Part shown: positions 1 to 7,703 of the stretch, in pieces
Layout: each line of letters begins with the position of its first letter
Numbering within the stretch: the stretch's first letter is position 1
Assembly (NCBI GenBank): GCA_944332455.1
Contig: CALVJY010000002.1
Location: 62,001 to 126,000, forward strand
Length of the DNA stretch: 64,000 bases
Source: an uncultured Clostridia bacterium
GTDB taxonomy: Bacteria; Bacillota; Clostridia; Christensenellales; HGM11417
Direction of reading: 5' to 3'
Translations under genes and position numbers: made by a program
Notes under the pieces: generated by a model
Told to the model about the DNA's origin: nothing
Seen by the model: only the letters and a program-made list of their open reading frames with translations
Database searches by the model: none

Positions 1-2
1 CC

Positions 3-944
3 GAGACCCTCCCCCCGCCCGGCCGTCTGGGCCGGTTTTCCGCCCTGCCCGGGGCGGCGGAGGACTATGCCGACGAACTGCGGGGGCTGATCAAAGTCCC
101 CTTAAGCGGCCTGCGGATCGCCCTGGATCTGAGCAACGGGGCCGCGCTTCGCACCGCGCCCCTGGTCCTCGGGGGGAAGGGCGCCAGGCTCTTTCTGACC
201 GGGAACGATCCCGACGGGCGGAAGATCAACTGCGAGTGCGGGGCCACCTTCCCCTCCTCCATCGTCCGGGCGGTCAAGGAAAACCGCTGCGACTTCGGCT
301 TTGCCTTCGACGGGGACGGCGATCGGGTGCTGTTCTGCGACGCCGAGGGGCAGACCTACGGCGGGGACGCCCTTCTTTTCCTGTTCGCGGCCTTTTTAAA
401 GCCCCAGGGCCGCCTCCGCCGGGACACGGTCGCCGGCACCGTGCTGACCAATCTGGGCTGCGAGGAGGCTTTGAAGGCCATCGGCGTCCGCCTGATCCGC
501 ACCGACGTGGGCGACAAATTTCTGATGGAGGCCATGCTCAAATGCGACCTCAACCTGGGCGGGGAGGATTCCGGACACCTGCTGCTGCGGGACTACGCCC
601 AGACCGGGGACGGCCTGCTGTCCGCCGTGATGACCCTGAACGTGCTGCTGGACGGCACCGCCTCCCTGGCCGAGCGCCTGAGCGGCTACGAGGAATATCC
701 CGTCCGCAGCGTCAACGTCACCGTGGCCGAGGAACAAAAGCAGGCCCTCTTCCTCCACCCCGCCGTGCAGAAGGAGGCCGCGGCCCTGCAGGAGGAGCTG
801 AAGGGCTGCGGTCGGATCGTCCTCCGCCCCTCCGGCACCGAGCCCAAGATCCGGGTGATGTGCGAGTGCCGGGAGGACTTGTTGGCCGACACCTCGGCCG
901 CCCGCATGCAGCAGGTGCTGCTGGAGGTCCTGGAAAAGCTGTAA
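3..944 (+). CDS. glmM: Phosphoglucosamine mutase, C-terminal part (5' end outside window)
   Basis: Alpha-D-phosphohexomutase that interconverts glucosamine-6-phosphate and glucosamine-1-phosphate, the step feeding UDP-GlcNAc and cell-wall synthesis in the cytoplasm. The frame is open from base 3, so the N-terminal domain with the phosphoserine loop lies upstream of the window. Seen here: the GlmM-type segment NDPDGRKINCECGATFP, the metal-binding loop DGDGDR (about residue 101 of the visible part), the sugar-binding GEDSGH and the phosphate-binding RPSGTEPKIRVM near the C-terminus. The CGATFP segment fits GlmM better than general phosphoglucomutase/phosphomannomutase (known family pattern), but without the N-terminus that choice is an inference. 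A strong hairpin follows the stop codon after 44 bases, so it is the last gene of its transcript. Confidence 0.88.
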   Translation, partial: ETLPPPGRLGRFSALPGAAEDYADELRGLIKVPLSGLRIALDLSNGAALRTAPLVLGGKGARLFLTGNDPDGRKINCECGATFPSSIVRAVKENRCDFGFAFDGDGDRVLFCDAEGQTYGGDALLFLFAAFLKPQGRLRRDTVAGTVLTNLGCEEALKAIGVRLIRTDVGDKFLMEAMLKCDLNLGGEDSGHLLLRDYAQTGDGLLSAVMTLNVLLDGTASLAERLSGYEEYPVRSVNVTVAEEQKQALFLHPAVQKEAAALQEELKGCGRIVLRPSGTEPKIRVMCECREDLLADTSAARMQQVLLEVLEKL

Positions 945-988
945 CGCCCTTCCTGAGCCCTTTGAAAATTCAGACGGAACCTTCCGCC

Positions 989-1016
989 GAGGACCCCTTC
1001 CGGGTCCTCTTTTTTT
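989..1016 (+). terminator. Intrinsic terminator after glmM
   Basis: Perfect 8-bp stem GAGGACCC/GGGTCCTC with a 5-nt loop, followed by seven T residues. It sits 44 bases after the glmM stop codon. Confidence 0.93.
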
Positions 1017-1239
1017 GCGTACTTCTTGACGAGTCGGACCGGGGCGGTATAAACCGCGGAAAGCGGGACATAATTCAAGCCGAAGCCCGGGCCTTCCGTG
1101 AGCTCGGGCAGAGCTGAAAAGCGCCCTCTCCGCCGAACGCACGCGAATCCGGCGAACGTGTACCGCCGGACAAGCCCGCAGGAACGCTTTAAGCGCCCCG
1201 GCCGAAGCGAGCTCTTCCCGGTCTTGGAAAGCGCCCGCG

Positions 1240-1346
1240 GTTTCCAAACGGCCCCGAGGCATTCAAAAATGCCCTGGGGACATTCCAAAATACCCCTGCG
1301 GTATTCAAAAAACGCATCCGAAGTATTCAAAAAACGCCCCTGAGGC
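1240..1346. repeat. Five degenerate 21-22 nt tandem repeats upstream of spoIIR
   Basis: Units start at about 1240, 1261, 1282, 1303 and 1325. Each has an ATTCAAAAA-like start followed by a GC-rich end such as CGCCCCTGAGGC. The array ends 17 bases before the spoIIR start codon, so it lies in the promoter/leader of that gene. The rest of the 945-1363 interval holds the glmM terminator and nothing else recognisable. Confidence 0.7.
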
Positions 1347-1363
1347 GAAAGTGAGGTCTTGTC

Positions 1364-1906
1364 ATGAACCGCAAAAGTCTTCCCGTCTTTCTGGCCCTGA
1401 GTCTGGCCGTCATCATTCTGCTGGCCGCCGGCATGACGCCGAAAAACAATGAAGTCTTCCGCATACATATCCGCGCGGATTCCGATCTGCCGGCGGCGCA
1501 GGCCGTCAAGTACAAGGTCAAGGACGCCGTGGTCAACTTTCTGACCCCCGTGCTGGCCGACTGCGCGGATAAGGCCGAGGCCATGGCCGCCGTCCGGGAA
1601 CTTCTGCCCGAGATCGAGAAGGAGGCCGACGCCGTGCTGGAGGCCGAGGGCTGCGCCTACCGCTGCCGGGCGGCCGTCCGGCAGGAGGAATTTCCGGCCC
1701 GGGACTACAACGGCGTGACCTTCGAGGCCGGGGTGTACGACGCCCTGATCCTGGAGCTGGGTTCGGCCTCCGGGGCCAACTGGTGGTGCGTGGTCTATCC
1801 CCCGATGTGCTTTCTGAACGGCAGCGACAACGGCACCGAGATGATCCGCTACCGCTCCATTCTGGCCGAACTGGTGGAAAAATTCCTGGCCGGGTACGGC
1901 GGATGA
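1364..1906 (+). CDS. spoIIR: Stage II sporulation protein R (SpoIIR)
   Basis: Secreted signalling protein made in the forespore that triggers SpoIIGA to process pro-sigma-E in the mother cell (known role). The 180-residue product has a single N-terminal hydrophobic segment (about residues 6-23) that serves as signal/anchor. It then carries the family start FRIHIRADSDLPAAQAVKYK (residues 32-51), in which RIxIRADSD and a following charged helix are typical, and the signature GANWWCVVYPPMCF near residues 146-159. Length agrees with the family. The start ATG follows GTGAGGTCTTGTC, a usable though not ideal Shine-Dalgarno site. In Bacillus spoIIR is sigma-F dependent; I could not identify a convincing sigma-F promoter. 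The tandem repeats just upstream occupy that position. Confidence 0.93.
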   Translation: MNRKSLPVFLALSLAVIILLAAGMTPKNNEVFRIHIRADSDLPAAQAVKYKVKDAVVNFLTPVLADCADKAEAMAAVRELLPEIEKEADAVLEAEGCAYRCRAAVRQEEFPARDYNGVTFEAGVYDALILELGSASGANWWCVVYPPMCFLNGSDNGTEMIRYRSILAELVEKFLAGYGG

Positions 1907-2091
1907 TTCCGGGGCGGGCGCACGCTCCCCCGATCCCGTAAAGCCCGGCGCGCCCTTTAAGGCCCTTCGGACTTTTGGGAACCACTCCCCTTTCCGGCCT
2001 CCGGGCATTCCGACAGCGGCTCATTAAAACTTTCGACATATCCGGCAGCAATGCCGGAAAAGCAATAAAACCCAAAGACAGGAGAAATAAC

Positions 2092-2772
2092 ATGCGTAAA
2101 CTTGTCAAAGCCCTCTCCCTCGTCATGGCCTCGCTGGCCGTGCTGCTGCTCTTCCAGGTGGCCATGGTGGATCCCCTGGAGGCCGAAGCTGCGGTCTTGA
2201 AGTCCGGCAGCACCGGCTCTCAGGTGACCGCCGTCCAGCAAAAACTGCAGTCCCTGGGCTACTACACCTACGCCGTAGACGGCATCTACGGCAGCCGGAC
2301 CACCACCGCCGTGCGCAGTTTCCAGCGCGACAACGGACTGGCCGCGGACGGCATCGTGGGCAGCAAGACAGCCGCGGCGCTGGGCATTTCGCTGACCTCT
2401 TCCTCGGTGGGGGGCTATTCCTCCAGCGAGGTCTACCTGCTGGCCAAGTGCATCTACGCCGAAGCCCGGGGCGAGCCGTATGCCGGAAAGGTGGCCGTGG
2501 GCGCGGTCATTCTGAACCGGGTCAAAAGTTCCAAGTTCCCCAACACCATCGCCGGGGTGATCTACCAGCCCTATGCCTTTACCGCCGTGGCCGACGGGCA
2601 GATCAACCTCTCCCCCGACCAGAGTTGCATGAAGGCCGCCCAGGACGCCATCAACGGCTGGGATCCCTCCTACGGCTGTCTGTACTACTTCAACCCCAAG
2701 ACCGCCACCTCCTCCTGGATCTGGTCCCGGAAGCAGGTGACCACCATCGGCAACCACATCTTCTGCCTGTAA
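2092..2772 (+). CDS. sleB: Spore cortex-lytic enzyme SleB
   Basis: Lytic transglycosylase-type hydrolase that degrades spore cortex peptidoglycan during germination. The 226-residue product has a signal peptide (residues 1-34, ending AEA), one peptidoglycan-binding repeat (about 35-96, with GxYxxxVDGIYGxxTxxAVRxFQ) and a SleB/CwlJ catalytic domain (about 112-226) containing IYAEARGE, where Glu124 is the expected catalytic acid, and YQPYAFTAV. The frame is open upstream to 1975, but the ATG at 2092 has AGGAG eight bases upstream and begins the signal peptide, so it is the likely start. A GCAA-tetraloop hairpin (TCCGGCA/TGCCGGA, 2041-2058) sits in the leader. ypeB follows after 10 bases, the usual sleB-ypeB pairing. 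Confidence 0.94.
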   Translation: MRKLVKALSLVMASLAVLLLFQVAMVDPLEAEAAVLKSGSTGSQVTAVQQKLQSLGYYTYAVDGIYGSRTTTAVRSFQRDNGLAADGIVGSKTAAALGISLTSSSVGGYSSSEVYLLAKCIYAEARGEPYAGKVAVGAVILNRVKSSKFPNTIAGVIYQPYAFTAVADGQINLSPDQSCMKAAQDAINGWDPSYGCLYYFNPKTATSSWIWSRKQVTTIGNHIFCL

Positions 2773-2782
2773 GGAGGTTTTT

Positions 2783-4162
2783 ATGGAAGAACAAACCGCA
2801 AGACCGTTCTCCTCTGACCGGGGCGAACGGGGCCGGGCCTTCCCCATCGCGGTGATCGCCGCGGTGCTGGCCGCCCTGATCGCCTTCGCCGGACTGACCG
2901 TGTACGCCCTGTTCCGCCAGCGGGAGGGCTACCGCCAGCAGCTGGAGAACCTTTACCACCGCTCCTTTTACGAGCTGAACGACGACCTGAACAACCTCGA
3001 GGTCAAGCTGTCCAAGCTGATGGTGGCCTCCGGCGGCGTCGAGGTCATCCGCTACCTGAACGACGTCACCCGCCAGACCGACGCCGCTTCGGTCAGCCTT
3101 GCCACCCTCCCGGCCTCCGAGAGCACCCTGCTGAAGCTGACCAAGTTCGTCAACCAGACCGGAGATTTCTGCAACAGCCTGGTCTCCAAGGTGGCCGAGG
3201 GCGGCGCCCTGTCGGCCGAGGACCTGCAGACCATCGAGGAACTGTACGACATCAGCCTGACGCTCTCCAACGAGGTGGGCGCCATGACCGAAAAGATCAA
3301 CCAGGGCTATCTGTTCACCTCCCATCACGAGAACACCCTGGGCACCGACCCCTATCTGGACGAGAACTTCTCGGCCATCGAGGACGCCGAGACCGAATAT
3401 CCCTCCATGATCTACGACGGGCCCTTTTCGGACGCGCTGGAGAACATCGAGCCCAAGGGCCTGCCCGCCGAGGAAGTGGACCGGGCCGGGGCCGAGCAGA
3501 ACCTCCGCGATCAGCTGGCCTTTCTGGGCGAGCTGACCGTGGAATACCAGAAGGAGACCGACGGACTTTGGGCCACCTTTGACTTCCAGGTCACCGACGC
3601 CGAGGGCCGGAGCTTTTTTGTGCAGATGACCAAACGGGGCGGCAAGGTCCTGCTGATGGACAACATGCGCAAGTTGGACGAGAGCCAGTTCTCCCCCGAG
3701 GAATGCGTGGAAAAAGCCGAGGCCTTTGTGCGCAGCCTGGGCTTTGAGACCCTGGAAGGGGTCTGGGTGTCCGATTACTACGGCTATGCCTATGTCAACC
3801 TGGCCCCCGTAGAAAACGGCGTGGTGTACTATCCGGACCTGGTCAAGGTCATTGTGGCCCGCGACACCGGGGAAATTCTGGGCTTCGAGGCCAAGACCTA
3901 CTACACCAATCACGTAGCGCGCACTCTGGAGGAGCCCAAGCTCACCCGCCTGGCCGCCCGCCAGACCGTGTTCGACAGCCTGGACATCGAGAGCGAAAAG
4001 CTCACCCTCATCCCCCTGACCGGACAGACCGAAGTGCTGTGCTACGAGTTCTACGGCACCTACCGCGGACTGAAATACTTCGTCTACGTGGACGCCTCCA
4101 CCGGCGAGGAAGTCAACATCCTGCGGGTGATCGACAGCGAGCAGGGCAGCCTGGTGCAGTAG
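2783..4162 (+). CDS. ypeB: Germination protein YpeB
   Basis: Partner of SleB that is needed for SleB localisation and stability in the spore inner membrane/cortex (known from Bacillus). The 459-residue product starts with a short charged segment and one membrane anchor (about residues 24-45). A helical coiled region follows (about 50-190), and then YPEB/PepSY-like repeats containing YYGYAYVNLAPVENGVVYYP and, at the end, KYFVYVDASTGEEVNILRV. The ATG follows AGGAGGTTTTT. It is the second gene of the sleB-ypeB operon, and a long bidirectional hairpin lies 89 bases downstream. Length matches the family and nothing is unusual in the reading frame. Confidence 0.94.
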   Translation: MEEQTARPFSSDRGERGRAFPIAVIAAVLAALIAFAGLTVYALFRQREGYRQQLENLYHRSFYELNDDLNNLEVKLSKLMVASGGVEVIRYLNDVTRQTDAASVSLATLPASESTLLKLTKFVNQTGDFCNSLVSKVAEGGALSAEDLQTIEELYDISLTLSNEVGAMTEKINQGYLFTSHHENTLGTDPYLDENFSAIEDAETEYPSMIYDGPFSDALENIEPKGLPAEEVDRAGAEQNLRDQLAFLGELTVEYQKETDGLWATFDFQVTDAEGRSFFVQMTKRGGKVLLMDNMRKLDESQFSPEECVEKAEAFVRSLGFETLEGVWVSDYYGYAYVNLAPVENGVVYYPDLVKVIVARDTGEILGFEAKTYYTNHVARTLEEPKLTRLAARQTVFDSLDIESEKLTLIPLTGQTEVLCYEFYGTYRGLKYFVYVDASTGEEVNILRVIDSEQGSLVQ

Positions 4163-4250
4163 CCGCACCCCGCCGGATCTGAAAAGTCTCTCTCTCCTTT
4201 AAAAGAGGCTCTCCCCTGCCGTAAGCCCGCCAAAAGCGGCTTTTTGATAC

Positions 4251-4296
4251 AAAACAGCAGGCGCCCCCGCCATTTGGCGGGGGCGCCTGCTGCTTT
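4251..4296. terminator. Bidirectional terminator between ypeB and the lipoprotein operon
   Basis: Perfect 17-bp stem (4255-4271 with 4276-4292) closed by an ATTT loop. AAAA precedes it (T-run for the minus strand) and CTTT follows. It separates ypeB (+) from the convergent lipoprotein gene ending at 4311 (-). Confidence 0.93.
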
Positions 4297-4310
4297 ATCC
4301 CTTAGGGCTT

Positions 4311-7300
4311 TTACTGTTTGGTCGCGGTCTGGTTGAAGTTCTCATCGCCGTAGTCATCCTGGAAGTTGGCATTCATGCTGCCATCTTCGTTCAGGGTGCA
4401 GGTGATGGTGTAGTAATCGTTGTAGAAGACCGCCGCGCCGCTGTCATTGATCGTATAGCTGTACGTGTCTCCGTTGTAGCTGACAGAACTCTGTCCGTCG
4501 AACACATAGGTGTTGTTGTTTCCGTCCACCCAAGTACCCTGGAAGGCATCGCCGGCGGGTTCTTCCTCGGCGTCCATGTTGGTGAAGGTGCCGCCGGGGC
4601 CGGAATAGCCATCCGAGTCACTCGTTGTTACGGTCAGCGTGCCGTCCTCGTTCAGCGTGCAGGTCCAGTCATAGTCGACAACAGAGAAGGTCACCACATT
4701 GCCGCTGACGCTGTAGCTGCCGGTGCCGTTATACCAGGAGCTGTCCGGATAGGAGAGCGATGTGACGGTGATAGTGCCGTAGCCGTCGAATTGCAGCACA
4801 TACTGATAGTCGTCTTCCTCGCACATCCAGCTCCCCGCAAAGGCATCCTTTTCCACAAAGGTGGCCGTCGTCGGGAAGGGAACCTCGCCGTCGTCGTAGT
4901 ACACGCTCATGGTCGTAGCCGAGGTCAGCGTGCAGGTAAAGGAAACATAGCTGTCGCCGAAGGAGGCCACATTCCCCTCTTCGTTCAGGGTGTAGGCATA
5001 GGTCTCGGAAGAGTCCCCGGTGTCATAGACGACCGAACCCTGCCCGTCGAACAGATAGGTGTTGTCGTTGGCGTCCACCCACTTGCCTGCGAAGGCGTCC
5101 AGCTCGATGACCGGCTCCTCGGTGGCGGTGTACGTCTCGGTGACAGGCTCGGTGATGTACTCCTCGTAGACATCGTCCCATTCGATCATCCGGTCAAAGG
5201 TGATGGTCAGGGTCTCTCCGGACACCGTGGCGGTAAATTCAGGCTCGGAACCTTCAATGGGGCTCCCCTCGTCCACGGCGGTGAAGGTCAGCACCGAGCC
5301 GTTGTAGTTGGCCGAAAACGCCGTGGTCTGGCCGCGGTAGGTGACCATGCCCAGGGCGGTGTTGAAGGAGACGTAGTTGCCGCCCTCATCGACGAACCAG
5401 CCCTCGAAGTTTTCCAGCTGGGAGACCACTTCGTAGCCTTCCTTGACGTAGACGGCGTCCCCGCCGACCTCGGTCAGCACGTTGCCGTCCTCCTGCACCT
5501 GCCAGCTGCCGTCGATGTTGTAGTAGACGTCCTCCACCACGATCTGCCCGTCGGCGACGGTATAGGTCCCGGGATAGAGGGTGTCGCCCGACCAGGAGGA
5601 GGTGTAGACGAAGATCAGCACGCCGAAGTCATAGAACGTGACGCTGTAGGAAGTGCTGCCGTCCAGCAGGAAGCGGCCGGAAACGCCGCCCTCCACGGCC
5701 GAAGCTGCGGTGTAGGTGTGTTTTTCAAAATCCAGCACATAGCCGGTCTGATCCAGAATGGCGATGCTGCCGGCCAGGGTGTAGGCGATCTCCTCCTCCC
5801 CCAGCACGGCGGTCCCGAAGCCGTCCAGGGTCAGCTCGCCCGCGGCCCCGGTGTAGGTGCCCCGCTCAGACCCGGCCAGCACAAAATTGTCAGAACCGGT
5901 GATCCGTGCGATCATGGACTGATCCCCCACCGAGATGGTGATGATCTCGCCCTCGGCCACGATGCCCGTGATCTCGGCATAGCTCTGCACATTGTCATAG
6001 TCCCGCCAGACATAGACCGTGCCCTCCGCCGTCTGATAGGCGTAGAGGAAGCGGCTGCCGACTTCGGAGACATAGTACTCGTAGCGGGCGCAGCTGTCGG
6101 CCTCGACATAGATGCCGTTTTCCGACTCGGAGGAGGCCCCGGCGATCACCAGATTCCCTCTCCCGTCCACGGTGACATCCAGCACGGTCAGCGTGGTGGT
6201 GTAGGAATTGGCGTAGTACTCCAGCTTCCAGGCTCCGTCCTCCTGATACAGGCGGCCGTAGCGGTCGCTGCTGCCGAAGGAGGCCAAAATGCCGCCGTCC
6301 AGCACCACCAGGCCGGTGGTCCCGTTCAGGTAGCTGCCCGCAAGCTCGAAGGTCCCGCACCGGGTCAGCTGATAAGTCTCGCTGACCATCTCCTCGTACA
6401 TGGTGTCATAGTAGTCATGCGAAAGGGTCAGTGTGTCCCCCACCGCCGTCAGGGTGTAGGTGTCGGTGTAGTAGCTGCCGTTGTCGAAGGTCATCGAACC
6501 GGTTTCAAAGTCGAAGGTGAATTCGACGTCGAACAGCTCGTCCTCGCCGAAGGTCACGCCGTCCTCGGTGACGATGACCGCGATGTGGGCTTCGGTGTCC
6601 GCCCACACCCCGAGATAGTCGGCCTCGGTGACGAACACGGCCTCGTAGGCGGCGTTTTCGGTCACGGTGATCCCGGCCTCGGCTTTTACGCCGTCACAGT
6701 ACCAGCCCAGGAACACGCCGTTCCCCGCGGGCGCCCCGGGGATGTCCTCGGCGGACAGCACGGGATCGGAGACCGGCACATAGACCACGGTCTCCCCGAA
6801 GGTCAGGGCAAAGGCGATGCGCTCGAAACGGGCGGAATAGACCACGTTGTCGGTGACGGGGGCCAGGTCGTCAAACTCGGTCTCCCCGCTGAACCAGCCC
6901 ACGAACTGGAATTCCTCGGTGCTGGGAAGGTCGCCGGGGATGGAGTCGGCGGGAACGGTCTCGCCCGCACGGACGGAGAAGGAGGCCACCGTCTCCTCGC
7001 CGTTGACGAAGGCCACGGTGAACAGCTGGGTGAAGACGGCCTCGTAGGTGCCGCCCGCCGTGACGGGGGCGGTAAAGTCGAAGCGGGTCTCCCCGTTGAA
7101 CCAGCCGTCAAAGGCGTACCCCTCCTTGACGGGGTCGGCCGGGATGTTGGCCGTGGGGATGGTCGCCCCGGCCCGGACGTCCGTGAACTCGGCCACGGTC
7201 TCGCCGTCCGCCACAAAGGTCAGGTCGAACAGCTGGGTGAATTTGGCCTCGAAGGCTGCGTCGCGGTTGACGGGCTGGGCGGGATCGAATTGCACCTCCC

Positions 7301-7526
7301 CGTCGAACCAGCCGTCAAAGGCGTAGCCGGGCCGCTGAGGATCGCCCGGCAGCTCGTTTTCGGGGATGAGCTCGTCCTGCCGGAGGGTGAATTCCTTCAG
7401 CACCTCGCCGTCCTGCGAAAAGGTCACGGTGTAGCTGACGCGCTCCATCTCGCAGCCGGCGAACGCGCCCAGCGCGAGGGCCAGCAGGCAGACCATGCAG
7501 AGGGCCAGAACTCTTGCCTTTTTCAT
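4311..7526 (-). CDS. Large lipoprotein with InlB B-repeats and beta-rich C-terminal repeats
   Basis: 1071-residue exported protein of unknown function. The N-terminus is a lipoprotein signal ending FAGC (Cys25). Three clear InlB B-repeat (Listeria-Bacteroides, Flg_new-like) modules follow at about residues 30-100, 100-168 and 168-240, each with GYAFDGWF/QFVGWF and a following FD or F-x-A-x-F element. A fourth, degenerate one contains FLGWYCDG. The rest is a series of short beta-strand modules of the type G-x-W-x-D-x-x-x-x-Y-x-F-D-G. The last three copies (near residues 855, 930 and 1015) are clearly related: KWVDANDNTYLFDGQGS and TWVDGNNNTYVFDGQSS. The start codon follows AAAGGAGATCACAAC. It is the last gene of a three-gene operon of similar proteins. 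Surface adhesion or glycan sensing is possible, but nothing in the sequence proves it. Confidence 0.9.
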   Translation of the reverse strand: MKKARVLALCMVCLLALALGAFAGCEMERVSYTVTFSQDGEVLKEFTLRQDELIPENELPGDPQRPGYAFDGWFDGEVQFDPAQPVNRDAAFEAKFTQLFDLTFVADGETVAEFTDVRAGATIPTANIPADPVKEGYAFDGWFNGETRFDFTAPVTAGGTYEAVFTQLFTVAFVNGEETVASFSVRAGETVPADSIPGDLPSTEEFQFVGWFSGETEFDDLAPVTDNVVYSARFERIAFALTFGETVVYVPVSDPVLSAEDIPGAPAGNGVFLGWYCDGVKAEAGITVTENAAYEAVFVTEADYLGVWADTEAHIAVIVTEDGVTFGEDELFDVEFTFDFETGSMTFDNGSYYTDTYTLTAVGDTLTLSHDYYDTMYEEMVSETYQLTRCGTFELAGSYLNGTTGLVVLDGGILASFGSSDRYGRLYQEDGAWKLEYYANSYTTTLTVLDVTVDGRGNLVIAGASSESENGIYVEADSCARYEYYVSEVGSRFLYAYQTAEGTVYVWRDYDNVQSYAEITGIVAEGEIITISVGDQSMIARITGSDNFVLAGSERGTYTGAAGELTLDGFGTAVLGEEEIAYTLAGSIAILDQTGYVLDFEKHTYTAASAVEGGVSGRFLLDGSTSYSVTFYDFGVLIFVYTSSWSGDTLYPGTYTVADGQIVVEDVYYNIDGSWQVQEDGNVLTEVGGDAVYVKEGYEVVSQLENFEGWFVDEGGNYVSFNTALGMVTYRGQTTAFSANYNGSVLTFTAVDEGSPIEGSEPEFTATVSGETLTITFDRMIEWDDVYEEYITEPVTETYTATEEPVIELDAFAGKWVDANDNTYLFDGQGSVVYDTGDSSETYAYTLNEEGNVASFGDSYVSFTCTLTSATTMSVYYDDGEVPFPTTATFVEKDAFAGSWMCEEDDYQYVLQFDGYGTITVTSLSYPDSSWYNGTGSYSVSGNVVTFSVVDYDWTCTLNEDGTLTVTTSDSDGYSGPGGTFTNMDAEEEPAGDAFQGTWVDGNNNTYVFDGQSSVSYNGDTYSYTINDSGAAVFYNDYYTITCTLNEDGSMNANFQDDYGDENFNQTATKQ

Positions 7527-7614
7527 GTTGTGATCTCCTTTTTCTTTATTTTCTCCCCTGCGGAGAATTCAAGGTAACGCCGCCCGAAGACCGCGCCGTC
7601 AAGCCGTCCGCATT

Positions 7615-7703
7615 CGTCAGGCGGCTTGCGGGACGGCCCCGGATGTCAGAGCCGTTCAGGCGGTCTTTGCGGGATGGCCCCGGACACCTGGGCGGCCGTT
7701 CAG
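7615..7703. repeat. Three degenerate direct repeats copying the 3' end and stop codon of the upstream gene
   Basis: Read on the minus strand, the end of the neighbouring gene (GCCGCC-TGA-ACGG, stop at 7702-7700) recurs as GACCGCC-TGA-ACGG (TGA at 7658-7656) and GCCGCC-TGA-CG (TGA at 7619-7617). Between the copies lie related stretches containing CCGGGGCC(A/G)TCCCGCAA. The array fills most of the 173-base spacer between two lipoprotein genes. Confidence 0.6.
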
